Shown here one piece after another: positions 1 to 5,922 of a stretch of DNA of 6,680 bases. The stretch's first letter is position 1; each line of letters starts with the position of its first letter. The translations under genes were made by a program, and so were the position numbers. Under the pieces are notes generated by a model. It did no database searches and was not told the DNA's origin. It saw nothing but the letters and a program-made list of their open reading frames with translations. The stretch is from Syntrophorhabdaceae bacterium PtaU1.Bin034 (GTDB lineage Bacteria; Desulfobacterota_G; Syntrophorhabdia; Syntrophorhabdales; WCHB1-27): NCBI GenBank assembly GCA_002067405.1, contig MVRP01000216.1:1-6680 (forward strand), written 5' to 3'.

Positions 1-235
1 TCCTCCAATCCGTAATACCGTCCCTGCTGCGGGCGGCGGTCAGGAGCGAAATCCCCCTACGGTCCTCGACGCGCAGAAGAAGCAGGGTGTCACCGTTGAC
101 TATCGTCGCCCCTGCATTGAATGCGGAATTGGCAAGAAAGGGAATGTCTCGCGCCCGGATGATAGGGTTCCCCAGGTAGCGTGCGAAGATTTGAAATTTG
201 TTATTGCTTCTAACGGCATCTCTGCTATTGTCCAT
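1..235 (-). CDS. GH130-family glycoside phosphorylase/hydrolase, N-terminal part (cut by left edge)
   Basis: Seventy-eight codons are visible, starting at the ATG at 235-233; the rest lies beyond base 1. I read this start by hand. It follows the upstream glycosyltransferase stop by only 2 nt and has a GGAG about 8 nt ahead, so translation is probably coupled. The visible protein carries the usual start of GH130: a GNPII segment near residues 22-26, then FNAGAT (39-44), a short strand ending LLLLRVEDRRGIS (51-63), and ARSRDGITDW (68-77). This is the first blade of the five-bladed beta-propeller. GH130 enzymes mostly phosphorolyse or hydrolyse beta-mannosides (beta-1,4- or beta-1,2-linked) to mannose 1-phosphate or mannose. 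They are often annotated as 'glycosidase PH1107-related'. The catalytic Asp and phosphate-binding residues are outside the window, so linkage specificity, and even phosphorylase versus hydrolase, cannot be decided. There is no signal peptide, so a cytoplasmic role is expected. Confidence 0.85.
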   Translation of the reverse strand, partial: MDNSRDAVRSNNKFQIFARYLGNPIIRARDIPFLANSAFNAGATIVNGDTLLLLRVEDRRGISLLTAARSRDGITDWR

Positions 236-237
236 TC

Positions 238-1464
238 TCAGAACTCCAAATCCATGACCACGGGCGCGCCGGTCCGGCCAGCCTTGCGCGCCAGCCCATA
301 GGCCTCGTTGTATTGTCTTGCCACCACCTCCCAGGAAACCACGTGATCGAGGTAGCGTTTAAGGTTTCCTCCCAGTTCGAGGCGGAGCGCCTCATCAAGA
401 GCCAGCTTAATCACCTTCTTCTTAAGCATCTCTTTTGTCGTGAAGAGGAGACCGCCCTCGCTCTCCAGGGTCTGGGCGGTCAAGCCCTCCATCGGGGCTG
501 TGGTGATGTACGGTTTGTTGAGGGCAATGATGCGGGCCAGAGTGCCAGATTGGGTTTCATCGGTCGAGGGCAGGACGATAAAATCGCATATGGCCATCAT
601 TTTGTAGTAGTCGTCGCCCCTGGGTATAAACTCATGGTAATGGGCAAGACCTTTTCCCGCCAGCACCTCGACCTCCGATTTCCATTCCTCATAATCCCGC
701 CGGTGGTTCGGGTCGCGCATGGCGCCCGCGGCCAACAGGTCCCAATCCTGGCCGCTACGCTCCTTTATTTCGTCGTGGATGGCTTCCCACATGGAAAGCA
801 GTATGTCCCAACGCTTGTTTGACTGAATCCATCCGATCATGCCTACCACGTGGTCGGCCAGTCCGATGTCGTCGAGACCAAACTGACGCCTTAGGTTCGG
901 TATCTCATGAACCCCCCAGCGCTTGTCGGGCCGTGCGCCGTGGGGAACGACCATCACGTTTCGCGGCGTAGGCCATCCTCTGCCGTGAAACGTCCAGTCA
1001 AGCCGCCATTTCTGATAATGACACTTGAACAGTACCACGTGGGTTCGCTGGCACACTTTGTAGATGAAGTCCGCCTCGAAGTCGGTGAGCCTCCCGTGCA
1101 CCGTATGGGGCTCCACCACGATAGGGGCACCACCGATCGCTTCAAGCAGATTAACGAACCCAGCATTCCGGTCCCCCATCTCCCTCGGATCGCGGTATTC
1201 GTAAAGGCCATATTCATGTTCTATGTGGACAACGTAAGGGTCCAACTCTTGGACCTTGTCGGCCACCGGCTTCCACCAGTCGCTCCTGGTCATGTCAATA
1301 ATCGGGAAGACACCCTCCCCCGCACCGTCCGTGTGGCTGATTACAACCACCTCCCGGTCGGGGTTAGCCTTTTGAATGAACTCCCGAGCCTCCTCGCAGA
1401 ATGTCGCTATGCCGCACAGTCTTGGGGGGTAGGAACTGATCATGACTATGGGTTTACCCAACAT
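238..1464 (-). CDS. GT4-like glycosyltransferase (408 aa)
   Basis: Probable retaining sugar-nucleotide glycosyltransferase of GT-B fold, family GT4-like, cytoplasmic. The open frame continues upstream to 1755, but I place the start at the ATG at 1464-1462. GGAGG lies 6 nt ahead of it (1475-1471), and the 97 extra codons would only be a shadow of the preceding gene. The N-terminal domain has the PPRLCGIATF loop (residues 13-22), IEHEYG (81-86) and PHTVHG (119-124). The C-terminal domain has VPHGARPD (173-180), GMIGWIQSNKRWD (208-220) and the sugar-nucleotide site region STDETQSGTLA (300-310). The classical E-x7-E motif is altered to D302-x7-A310. The gene is paralogous to the N-terminal half of its upstream neighbour (shared R-x-CGIATF, HE-[FY]-G, HTV, SGTLA). 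It overlaps that gene's end by 11 nt and sits 2 nt before the GH130 gene. Donor and acceptor are unknown; mannose transfer is only suggested by the GH130 neighbour. Confidence 0.88.
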   Translation of the reverse strand: MLGKPIVMISSYPPRLCGIATFCEEAREFIQKANPDREVVVISHTDGAGEGVFPIIDMTRSDWWKPVADKVQELDPYVVHIEHEYGLYEYRDPREMGDRNAGFVNLLEAIGGAPIVVEPHTVHGRLTDFEADFIYKVCQRTHVVLFKCHYQKWRLDWTFHGRGWPTPRNVMVVPHGARPDKRWGVHEIPNLRRQFGLDDIGLADHVVGMIGWIQSNKRWDILLSMWEAIHDEIKERSGQDWDLLAAGAMRDPNHRRDYEEWKSEVEVLAGKGLAHYHEFIPRGDDYYKMMAICDFIVLPSTDETQSGTLARIIALNKPYITTAPMEGLTAQTLESEGGLLFTTKEMLKKKVIKLALDEALRLELGGNLKRYLDHVVSWEVVARQYNEAYGLARKAGRTGAPVVMDLEF

Positions 1465-3784
1465 GAAAAGCCTCCGTTGAAGCATCCTGCTCCACCTGCG
1501 CCGTAGCCGCCACTGAAATCTGTCTGCTCCGAAGTTCGTTGATGTTGAGGAGCGATAGAATACAGGCCAGGGTAGATTCTGCGCCCTGATTCCGGTTGGG
1601 CCCGTCCGGGTGAAGCCCGTCGCAACAGCCGCCTGTTCGGTGATCATAGAGGGGGATGTTGAGGTCGTTTCGCCCCAGAAACCATTCCAGACAATGCTGG
1701 GCGTGGGCGAGCCACTTCGGATTTTCGGTGATCCGGTACGCCTCGCAGCAGGCATCGATCGTTTCCTGCGCCTCGATGGGCTGCTGATCGAAACGCGCTT
1801 TTTCGCCGCTACGGGTATACCATCCCTTGCAGCCTACCGGTACGAAATGGTCTTTTTCACCGGTTTGGATCTCCATGAGCCATTCGAGACTGGTCAGACC
1901 CGCCTCCAGCATGTCGGCATTACGCAGTGAATAACCGGACATGATGAGGGCCTGCGCGATTTTGCCGTTGCCGTAGGCGACGATATCTTCTATCCAGGGC
2001 CAATCGTCGCATGCGTTCTCACGGTATTGGCGAAACAGTTTGTCTGCAAGCGTTTCCCGGATTCGCCGCACCTCGCTATCCCCGCTGAACTGGCGGAGAT
2101 AGGCATGTATTCCGATCAGGGCGTAGGCCCAGGCCCTGGGAGAGGTGAAGTTGGTCAGCGCCCTCAGCCCGTTTTCAAAGAGATTCCCTGCCGCCGCCCG
2201 GATATCCTCCGATGTCGCGAGGGCTACCGCTTCTCCGAGGCCCCATATGGCGCGACTGTGGCTATCCTCGGACCCGGTCTCTTCGAGCCAGCGACGGTCG
2301 TAACCCATGAAGTTGCGAAACCGGCCGGTCTCCTCGTTGAATGCGTGATGGAGAAAGCTAATATAGGTGCAGGCGAGGTTGGTCAGCGCTTCGTTGTCCG
2401 CTATCATATCCTGGGCCATGAGCGCGGCGATCAACGCCCTGGCATTGTCGTCAGTGCAATAGCCATAGCGACGGTCCGGGACAATGAACTTCGCGTGCTG
2501 AATGATCCCTACATCGTCGGTGAGCCGGAGGACATGATCGAGTTTCGGCCGTGGTGCCTCGCGGGGCGTCGCTGCCACGGTCTTCGCCCGGAAGACAGGC
2601 CGTGGTGAACTTTCCCTTTCCTCTTTGGCTTGGCGGAAGACCTCGAGGTATCTTCGAGCCACCTCCTTCCAGACCATTTCACGACAGAATGTGTAGGCCC
2701 GTTTTCGCATGGCGTGGCGCTCCACCTCATGGGCCAGCAAATCGCTGATCTGATCGGCGAGGGTCTCTGGGTCCTGAAAGGGCACGAGCCGGCCTCGGCC
2801 ATCGGCGAGCATTTCTTCCGCATACCAGTAAGGGGTGGAAATGGTTGCCTTGCCGTTTCCCAGGGCGTAGGCAAGTGTGCCCGAGACGATCTGTTCCCGG
2901 TTCGGGTAGGGGGTCACGTAGATGTCCGCGGCCCCCAGGAATTCGCACAGCTCTTTTAGTTCGACAAAGCGGTCGTGAAATATCAGGTGTTCGCCTACCC
3001 CGAGTTCCCTGGCCCGGCGCTGCAACGAAAGGCGATAAGACTCGCCCTGTTCCTTCTTGACATGAGGATGGGTGGCGCCGAGCACGATGTAAACGGCCTC
3101 GGGGTGTTGGGCGATGACCGCAGGGAGGGCGTCAATCATCGTTTCGATACCTTTGCCCGGCGAGAGCAAGCCAAAGGTGAGAAGCACCTTTCGACCTTCC
3201 ACTCCGTACTGGTCCTTGTAGAAGTTGGGGTCCACAAAGGGAACATCGGGAATACCGTGATGTATGAAGACGATCTTCTCCGCGGGGACGTCGTAGACCT
3301 CCCTGAGGATGTGTTCACCCCGCCTGCTCATGACGATCAGCCGGTCGGACAACTGGGCGATGCGCCTGGTAATCGCCGATTGGGCCGTCGTCGGTGTCTG
3401 GAGTACGGTGTGAAAAGTGGTCACCAACGGCATGCGGAGGTCTGCCACTAAATCAAGCACGTGAGCGCCGTTCTCGCCACCGAAGATCCCGAACTCGTGT
3501 TGCAGACAGACGATTTCCACCCGGTTCATGTTGAGGAAATCCGCAGCGAGACGATATTCTCCCAGCGCCCGCTGGTTGATCTCGAACCGGACCTTGGAAG
3601 GATAGGCGTATCCTTCCGGTACGTCGTTCATGACCACGGCCCAGTACTCGCCGGCCGGATCCTCCGCACTCAGCGCTGTCTGCAGGTCTGTAGTGAAGGT
3701 TGCAATCCCGCACCGGCGAGGCACAAAATTGCCGATAAGGGCAACTTTGCGTGGATAGGAATGGTATGTTCCGGTCTGAAACAT
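1454..3784 (-). CDS. Two-domain protein: GT4 glycosyltransferase fused to an alpha/alpha-toroid-like domain (776 aa)
   Basis: The start ATG at 3784-3782 has a full AAGGAGG 6 nt upstream (3797-3791). Residues about 12-388 form a GT-B glycosyltransferase of GT4 type: VPRRCGIATF (21-30), LQHEFGIFGG (94-103), TTFHTV (122-127), FIHHGIPD (173-180), GLLSPGKGIE (205-214, the usual start of the C-terminal Rossmann domain) and NREQIVSGTLAYALG (295-309). E297 is the first Glu of E-x7-E; the second position is A305. A Pro/Arg/Lys-rich linker (about 389-415) leads to a helical domain (about 416-750). That domain has YGYCTDDNARALI (440-452), EDSHSRAIWGLGEA (506-519), DDWPWIED (593-600), QQPIEAQETIDACCEAY (667-683) and GPNRNQGAEST (728-738). 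The repeating helical pairs with W, E, H and D-rich motifs resemble (alpha/alpha)6 toroid (six-hairpin glycosidase-like) proteins. GT4 proteins of this build next to GH130 genes are, as I recall, found in other bacteria. The C-terminal domain's activity (hydrolase, epimerase or binding) cannot be told from sequence. No signal peptide or membrane segment is seen. Confidence 0.88.
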   Translation of the reverse strand: MFQTGTYHSYPRKVALIGNFVPRRCGIATFTTDLQTALSAEDPAGEYWAVVMNDVPEGYAYPSKVRFEINQRALGEYRLAADFLNMNRVEIVCLQHEFGIFGGENGAHVLDLVADLRMPLVTTFHTVLQTPTTAQSAITRRIAQLSDRLIVMSRRGEHILREVYDVPAEKIVFIHHGIPDVPFVDPNFYKDQYGVEGRKVLLTFGLLSPGKGIETMIDALPAVIAQHPEAVYIVLGATHPHVKKEQGESYRLSLQRRARELGVGEHLIFHDRFVELKELCEFLGAADIYVTPYPNREQIVSGTLAYALGNGKATISTPYWYAEEMLADGRGRLVPFQDPETLADQISDLLAHEVERHAMRKRAYTFCREMVWKEVARRYLEVFRQAKEERESSPRPVFRAKTVAATPREAPRPKLDHVLRLTDDVGIIQHAKFIVPDRRYGYCTDDNARALIAALMAQDMIADNEALTNLACTYISFLHHAFNEETGRFRNFMGYDRRWLEETGSEDSHSRAIWGLGEAVALATSEDIRAAAGNLFENGLRALTNFTSPRAWAYALIGIHAYLRQFSGDSEVRRIRETLADKLFRQYRENACDDWPWIEDIVAYGNGKIAQALIMSGYSLRNADMLEAGLTSLEWLMEIQTGEKDHFVPVGCKGWYTRSGEKARFDQQPIEAQETIDACCEAYRITENPKWLAHAQHCLEWFLGRNDLNIPLYDHRTGGCCDGLHPDGPNRNQGAESTLACILSLLNINELRSRQISVAATAQVEQDASTEAFHVG
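1471..1475 (-). promoter_or_regulatory. Ribosome binding site deciding the start of the second GT4 gene
   Basis: GGAGG on the minus strand, 6 nt before the ATG at 1464. It lies inside the last codons of the upstream gene, which is typical of coupled translation. It rejects the much longer open frame starting at 1755. Confidence 0.8.
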
Positions 3785-3790
3785 GTCGGT

Positions 3791-3797
3791 CCTCCTT
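3791..3797 (-). promoter_or_regulatory. Strong ribosome binding site of the GT4-toroid gene
   Basis: AAGGAGG on the minus strand, 6 nt before the ATG at 3784. It fixes that start and, lying inside the 24-nt gap after the RSH stop, supports efficient translation from a shared message. Confidence 0.8.
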
Positions 3798-3808
3798 GAT
3801 TGTCGATC

Positions 3809-5251
3809 CTATGAGTGTGGCGCTTTGATTAAAGGTTGGGCGCTGGGGGCGCTACCATCAGAGGGAATATGCAAATGTCCTTCTCCCGAGGTCTGGGCAG
3901 GCAGATTGCCATCCGTCACAATCTCGATCGAATCCCCGTCGTGAAGGCGATATTCTTTCGTGACGATTTTCCCGTTTACCTTCACCGCTGCGCCTTGAGG
4001 GACGTGGACATTAGCCACATCCAGGTAATCTCGAACAGTGGCGTTCTCCGCAAGACGAACAACGCGCCCGCCGTTCCCGAAAACCACCAGGTGATGGTCG
4101 AAAACTTGCCGGTGCAGAAGCTCAAAGAAGGTCTTGGTGCTGTCCGATTCTTCATGCCGGCGAGCCAACCCCCTTATCCATCTCGATCGACTATGATCCT
4201 GCTCGTCCCAGTCGGCCTTGGCCTTATAACGCCAATGGGCCGCTGCACCATGCTCGGCCTCTTTATGCATCAACTCGGTGCGAATTTGGAACTCAATCGT
4301 CTTGTGGGATACCTCCCGAACAGGGTAGACACAGGTGTGGAGAGATTGGTAACCGTTATCCTTGGGAAGGCCGATATAGTCGTCGAAGGTGCCGGGAATG
4401 GGTCTGAAGTGGGTGTGTAGTATACCCAGGACAGTATAGCACTCGGGGACCGAGGCCACGATCACACGCATACCGACCCTGTCCATAATCTCTTCGAGGG
4501 TTTTACCTGTACGTATCATTTTGCGTCGGATACTGTAAAGGCTCTTGGTTCTCCCCTGAAAACGGCCTTCTAGACCGTTACTCTTTAACAGATGCTGGAT
4601 ACCGGTGAGTAGTATCTCAAGACATTTGTGATCATCGGCCTGAATAGGAGCAGTTTCCTGCTTCAGCCGCTCATAGCCTGTTGGGTCGAGTAGCCGAAAA
4701 GAAGCGTCCTCAAGCCGGTGCCGCAGATTGCCGAGGCTTAGTCGGTCGGCGACGGGGACGTAGAAATCAAGTGTTTCCTGGGCCATGCGGCGGGCGTGCT
4801 CATTACGGCAATCGATTTCATTTTCGAGAGTCAGCAGACGAAAGGCGATAAGGAGGACGGCATTGCGAGAGGCACGATCCATCGCGGCAAGGACTTGCTG
4901 AACATCCCCTCGTTGGTCTTCTTGTCCGTCAATATGCGGGGCATCGGGAAAATGGAATTTTTCAAGCGTCCGGGAAACCGCAGGCCCAAAACGCCTTTCA
5001 ACTTCTCCAGCGTCGGCCAGGTTTTGTCTGAAGAGAGGAGCTAACAGAGCACCGGCGATGGTGACCGCATCGGCATCCTGGTCCAGGAGCAGGTCAGCGG
5101 CTTGAAACGGCGTCGAATCATCCTCTGGCGTCCGTCCCCTTGAAAAGGCGTGCACCCTCCTGAGGAGGTTTACATCCGGCGCGTCAAATGCATGTTCTAT
5201 TCTTTCAACAAACAGGCTGTCGTGAGCCAATTCCAGAGAATTTCGTTCCAT
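3809..5251 (-). CDS. RelA/SpoT-homologue (p)ppGpp synthetase with degenerate HD domain and TGS domain, lacking ACT/RRM (480 aa)
   Basis: Predicted to make (p)ppGpp by pyrophosphate transfer from ATP to GDP/GTP. Residues about 25-190 match the RSH hydrolase region in layout, but its metal and catalytic residues are gone. The usual HD of LLHDVVEDT reads AP (71-72), the HP before it reads TP (47-48), and the later LADRLHN segment reads IAFRLLT (135-141). Hydrolysis is therefore not expected. The synthetase domain is well kept: GRTKSLYSI (233-241), DRVGMR (257-262), TFDDYIGLPKDNGYQSLHT (288-306), EFQIRT (320-325) and MHKEAEHGAAAHWRYK (328-343). TFDD matches the acidic version found in monofunctional RelA rather than the RFKD of bifunctional Rel. 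A TGS-like domain follows (about 387-447, AVKVNGKIVTKEYRLHDGD at 422-440). After it comes only a short Ser/Pro tail, against about 700-750 aa in full-length Rel/RelA. The ATG at 5251 is preceded two codons earlier by an in-frame TGA and has only a weak, distant ribosome binding site. The gene starts 68 nt after the HTH gene and ends 24 nt before the glycosyltransferase fusion. Confidence 0.9.
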   Translation of the reverse strand: MERNSLELAHDSLFVERIEHAFDAPDVNLLRRVHAFSRGRTPEDDSTPFQAADLLLDQDADAVTIAGALLAPLFRQNLADAGEVERRFGPAVSRTLEKFHFPDAPHIDGQEDQRGDVQQVLAAMDRASRNAVLLIAFRLLTLENEIDCRNEHARRMAQETLDFYVPVADRLSLGNLRHRLEDASFRLLDPTGYERLKQETAPIQADDHKCLEILLTGIQHLLKSNGLEGRFQGRTKSLYSIRRKMIRTGKTLEEIMDRVGMRVIVASVPECYTVLGILHTHFRPIPGTFDDYIGLPKDNGYQSLHTCVYPVREVSHKTIEFQIRTELMHKEAEHGAAAHWRYKAKADWDEQDHSRSRWIRGLARRHEESDSTKTFFELLHRQVFDHHLVVFGNGGRVVRLAENATVRDYLDVANVHVPQGAAVKVNGKIVTKEYRLHDGDSIEIVTDGNLPAQTSGEGHLHIPSDGSAPSAQPLIKAPHS

Positions 5252-5303
5252 ACGTCAGAACTGTCCAGAATCAACAATACGTCAACGAATCTACTGTGGT
5301 TGT

Positions 5304-5315
5304 GACCTCGAGGTC
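5304..5315. repeat. Perfect 12-bp palindrome in the HTH-RSH intergenic gap
   Basis: GACCTCGAGGTC is its own reverse complement. It sits 4 nt downstream of the HTH gene stop codon on the minus strand and overlaps the end of a strong AAGGAGG. It has no loop and no following T-run, so it is not an intrinsic terminator. It could be a small protein-binding site or chance. Confidence 0.45.
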
Positions 5316-5319
5316 CTCC

Positions 5320-5544
5320 TTATACCTTATCGGGCAGGAGCAGTCTTCCCAGCTCGATCATCCTGTCACAATACGCTTCCACCTGCCGGATGGCCATTCT
5401 GGACGGCAAAAACCGCCCATTCTCCCACCGGTTGACTGTGGCGTAACTCACCCCGATCTCACGGGCTAAATCCTCCTGGCTCAGGTCGAGCTGAACACGC
5501 ACCTTTTTAATGAGAACCACGAATTCATACTGTTTTATCCACAA
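5320..5544 (-). CDS. Small XRE-family helix-turn-helix DNA-binding protein (74 aa from TTG; 80 aa from ATG at 5562)
   Basis: Likely transcription regulator of this cluster. The HTH reads LSQEDLAREIGVSYATVNRW, followed by ENGRFLPSR. This is the Cro/CI-XRE pattern, with the turn at IGVSY and the recognition helix ATVNRW. The rest is a short helical tail (VEAYCDRMIELGRLLLPDKV) with no second domain. Two starts are possible. ATG at 5562-5560 has no ribosome binding site and would lie within about a dozen bases of the predicted transcription start. TTG at 5544-5542 has GGGAGA 7 nt ahead (5556-5551), so I prefer TTG. The gene is first in the leftward cluster, 68 nt before the RSH gene. An inverted repeat in its own promoter (5583-5600) suggests autoregulation. 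A free-standing antitoxin is an alternative role, but no toxin partner of usual type is adjacent. Confidence 0.82.
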   Translation of the reverse strand: MWIKQYEFVVLIKKVRVQLDLSQEDLAREIGVSYATVNRWENGRFLPSRMAIRQVEAYCDRMIELGRLLLPDKV

Positions 5545-5579
5545 AAATAATCTCCCGGGCATACGCCCGCTTTAATAGC

Positions 5580-5609
5580 AATATATAACACATGTTATAT
5601 CATGTGCAA
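5580..5609 (-). promoter_or_regulatory. Predicted promoter of the HTH-led leftward operon
   Basis: On the minus strand, TTGCAC (5609-5604) is followed after 18 nt by TATATT (5585-5580), a 5-of-6 match to the -10 box. The -35 box is weak. Transcription would start near 5573, leaving a leader of about 30 nt to the TTG start with its GGGAGA ribosome binding site. A weak -35 box with an operator-like repeat in the spacer fits a repressed promoter. Confidence 0.45.
5583..5600. promoter_or_regulatory. Inverted repeat, putative operator of the HTH regulator
   Basis: ATATAACA-CA-TGTTATAT is a perfect 8-bp-arm inverted repeat with a 2-nt centre. It lies between the -35 and -10 boxes of the predicted leftward promoter and about 40 nt upstream of the HTH gene start. 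The size and symmetry suit an XRE dimer. Binding by this protein is inferred from position only. Confidence 0.5.
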
Positions 5610-5675
5610 GAGAAAAATGAGGGACCAACTTCTTCGGCTTCGGTAATGGAAAGACTATCCTCTGCAAGACACAGT

Positions 5676-5705
5676 TTGACAGATTTCCAAGGGACGAATT
5701 AAAAT
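5676..5705 (+). promoter_or_regulatory. Predicted sigma70 promoter for the sensor kinase gene
   Basis: TTGACA (5676-5681) is a perfect -35 box. It is separated by 18 nt from TAAAAT (5700-5705), a 5-of-6 match to the -10 box, in an A/T-rich setting. Transcription would start near 5712 and give a leader of about 210 nt before the kinase ATG. A promoter nearer the gene is not excluded. Confidence 0.6.
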
Positions 5706-5922
5706 AATTAATCAACCGTAGGCATTCGTTGCCCGGCCGCTTAGGGTGACCCATGTTAAGCGATCGCGACCGTATACATGACGTTCAAGCCGTTGGGCTG
5801 AAAAGCAGGATATTTTTGTACGTTCATCCTAGCGTTGCGGCCCTCCCTCCCTCCTTTCTCTCTTCCCCTAAAACAATAGTTCCGCAACTATCCTCAAGGA
5901 ACGAGTGCATCAGGAGGTGTGT
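5706..5922 (+). other. Long untranslated leader / intergenic stretch upstream of the sensor kinase
   Basis: No convincing gene is seen here. With the predicted start near 5712, most of it would be transcribed as the kinase leader. It contains a bulged hairpin at 5784-5802 (TTCAAGCC, loop GTTG, GGCTGAA), a pyrimidine tract at 5841-5869 and a 6-bp hairpin at 5876-5891 (ATAGTT-CCGC-AACTAT) 20 nt before the ribosome binding site. The octamer GCGATCGC is at 5760-5767. I do not recognise a known riboswitch class. Confidence 0.5.
5841..5869. repeat. Pyrimidine-only tract with (CCCT) repeats; G-rich complement
   Basis: Twenty-nine consecutive C/T bases. The first part is a tandem CCCT repeat (CCC at 5841-5843, 5845-5847 and 5849-5851, then CC at 5853-5854), and CCCC stands at 5865-5868. 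The minus strand is therefore four G-runs, one of them distant, in a pure purine strand. It lies in the kinase leader, 54 nt before the start codon. Confidence 0.7.

Noticed and set aside
1465..1755. 97-codon N-terminal extension of the second GT4 gene's open frame
   Set aside because: It overlaps the well-supported end of the 776-aa protein, its sequence resembles no domain, and a GGAGG-preceded ATG stands at 1464.
2639..2649. Second copy of GACCTCGAGGT, as in the HTH-RSH gap palindrome
   Set aside because: It lies inside the coding sequence of the GT4-toroid protein and is explained by its codons; two copies of such a short GC-rich word can occur by chance.
313..4420. Several plus-strand open frames of 100-200 codons opposite the glycosyltransferase and RSH genes
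   Set aside because: They are shadows of genes with strong family motifs on the minus strand, and none of those I looked at shows a recognisable domain.
3809..5562. HTH plus alarmone synthetase as a toxin-antitoxin pair (toxSAS-like)
   Set aside because: toxSAS and similar toxins are short single-domain synthetases with dedicated antitoxins. This RSH has the full HD-remnant/synthetase/TGS layout and sits in a longer operon. I would not call it a TA system without growth data.
5557..5572. CGGGC-ATAC-GCCCG hairpin just before the preferred HTH gene start
   Set aside because: Only a 5-bp stem with no T-run. It could slightly affect translation but does not look like a terminator or clear operator.
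5617..5700. Possible small RNA or tRNA-like element in the A/T-rich intergenic region
   Set aside because: I could not fold a tRNA cloverleaf or match a known riboswitch core. The stretch is better explained as divergent promoter DNA.
5572..5754. 60-codon minus-strand open frame in the intergenic region
   Set aside because: It has no ribosome binding site and a composition unlike the neighbours, and it runs across both predicted promoters and the inverted repeat.
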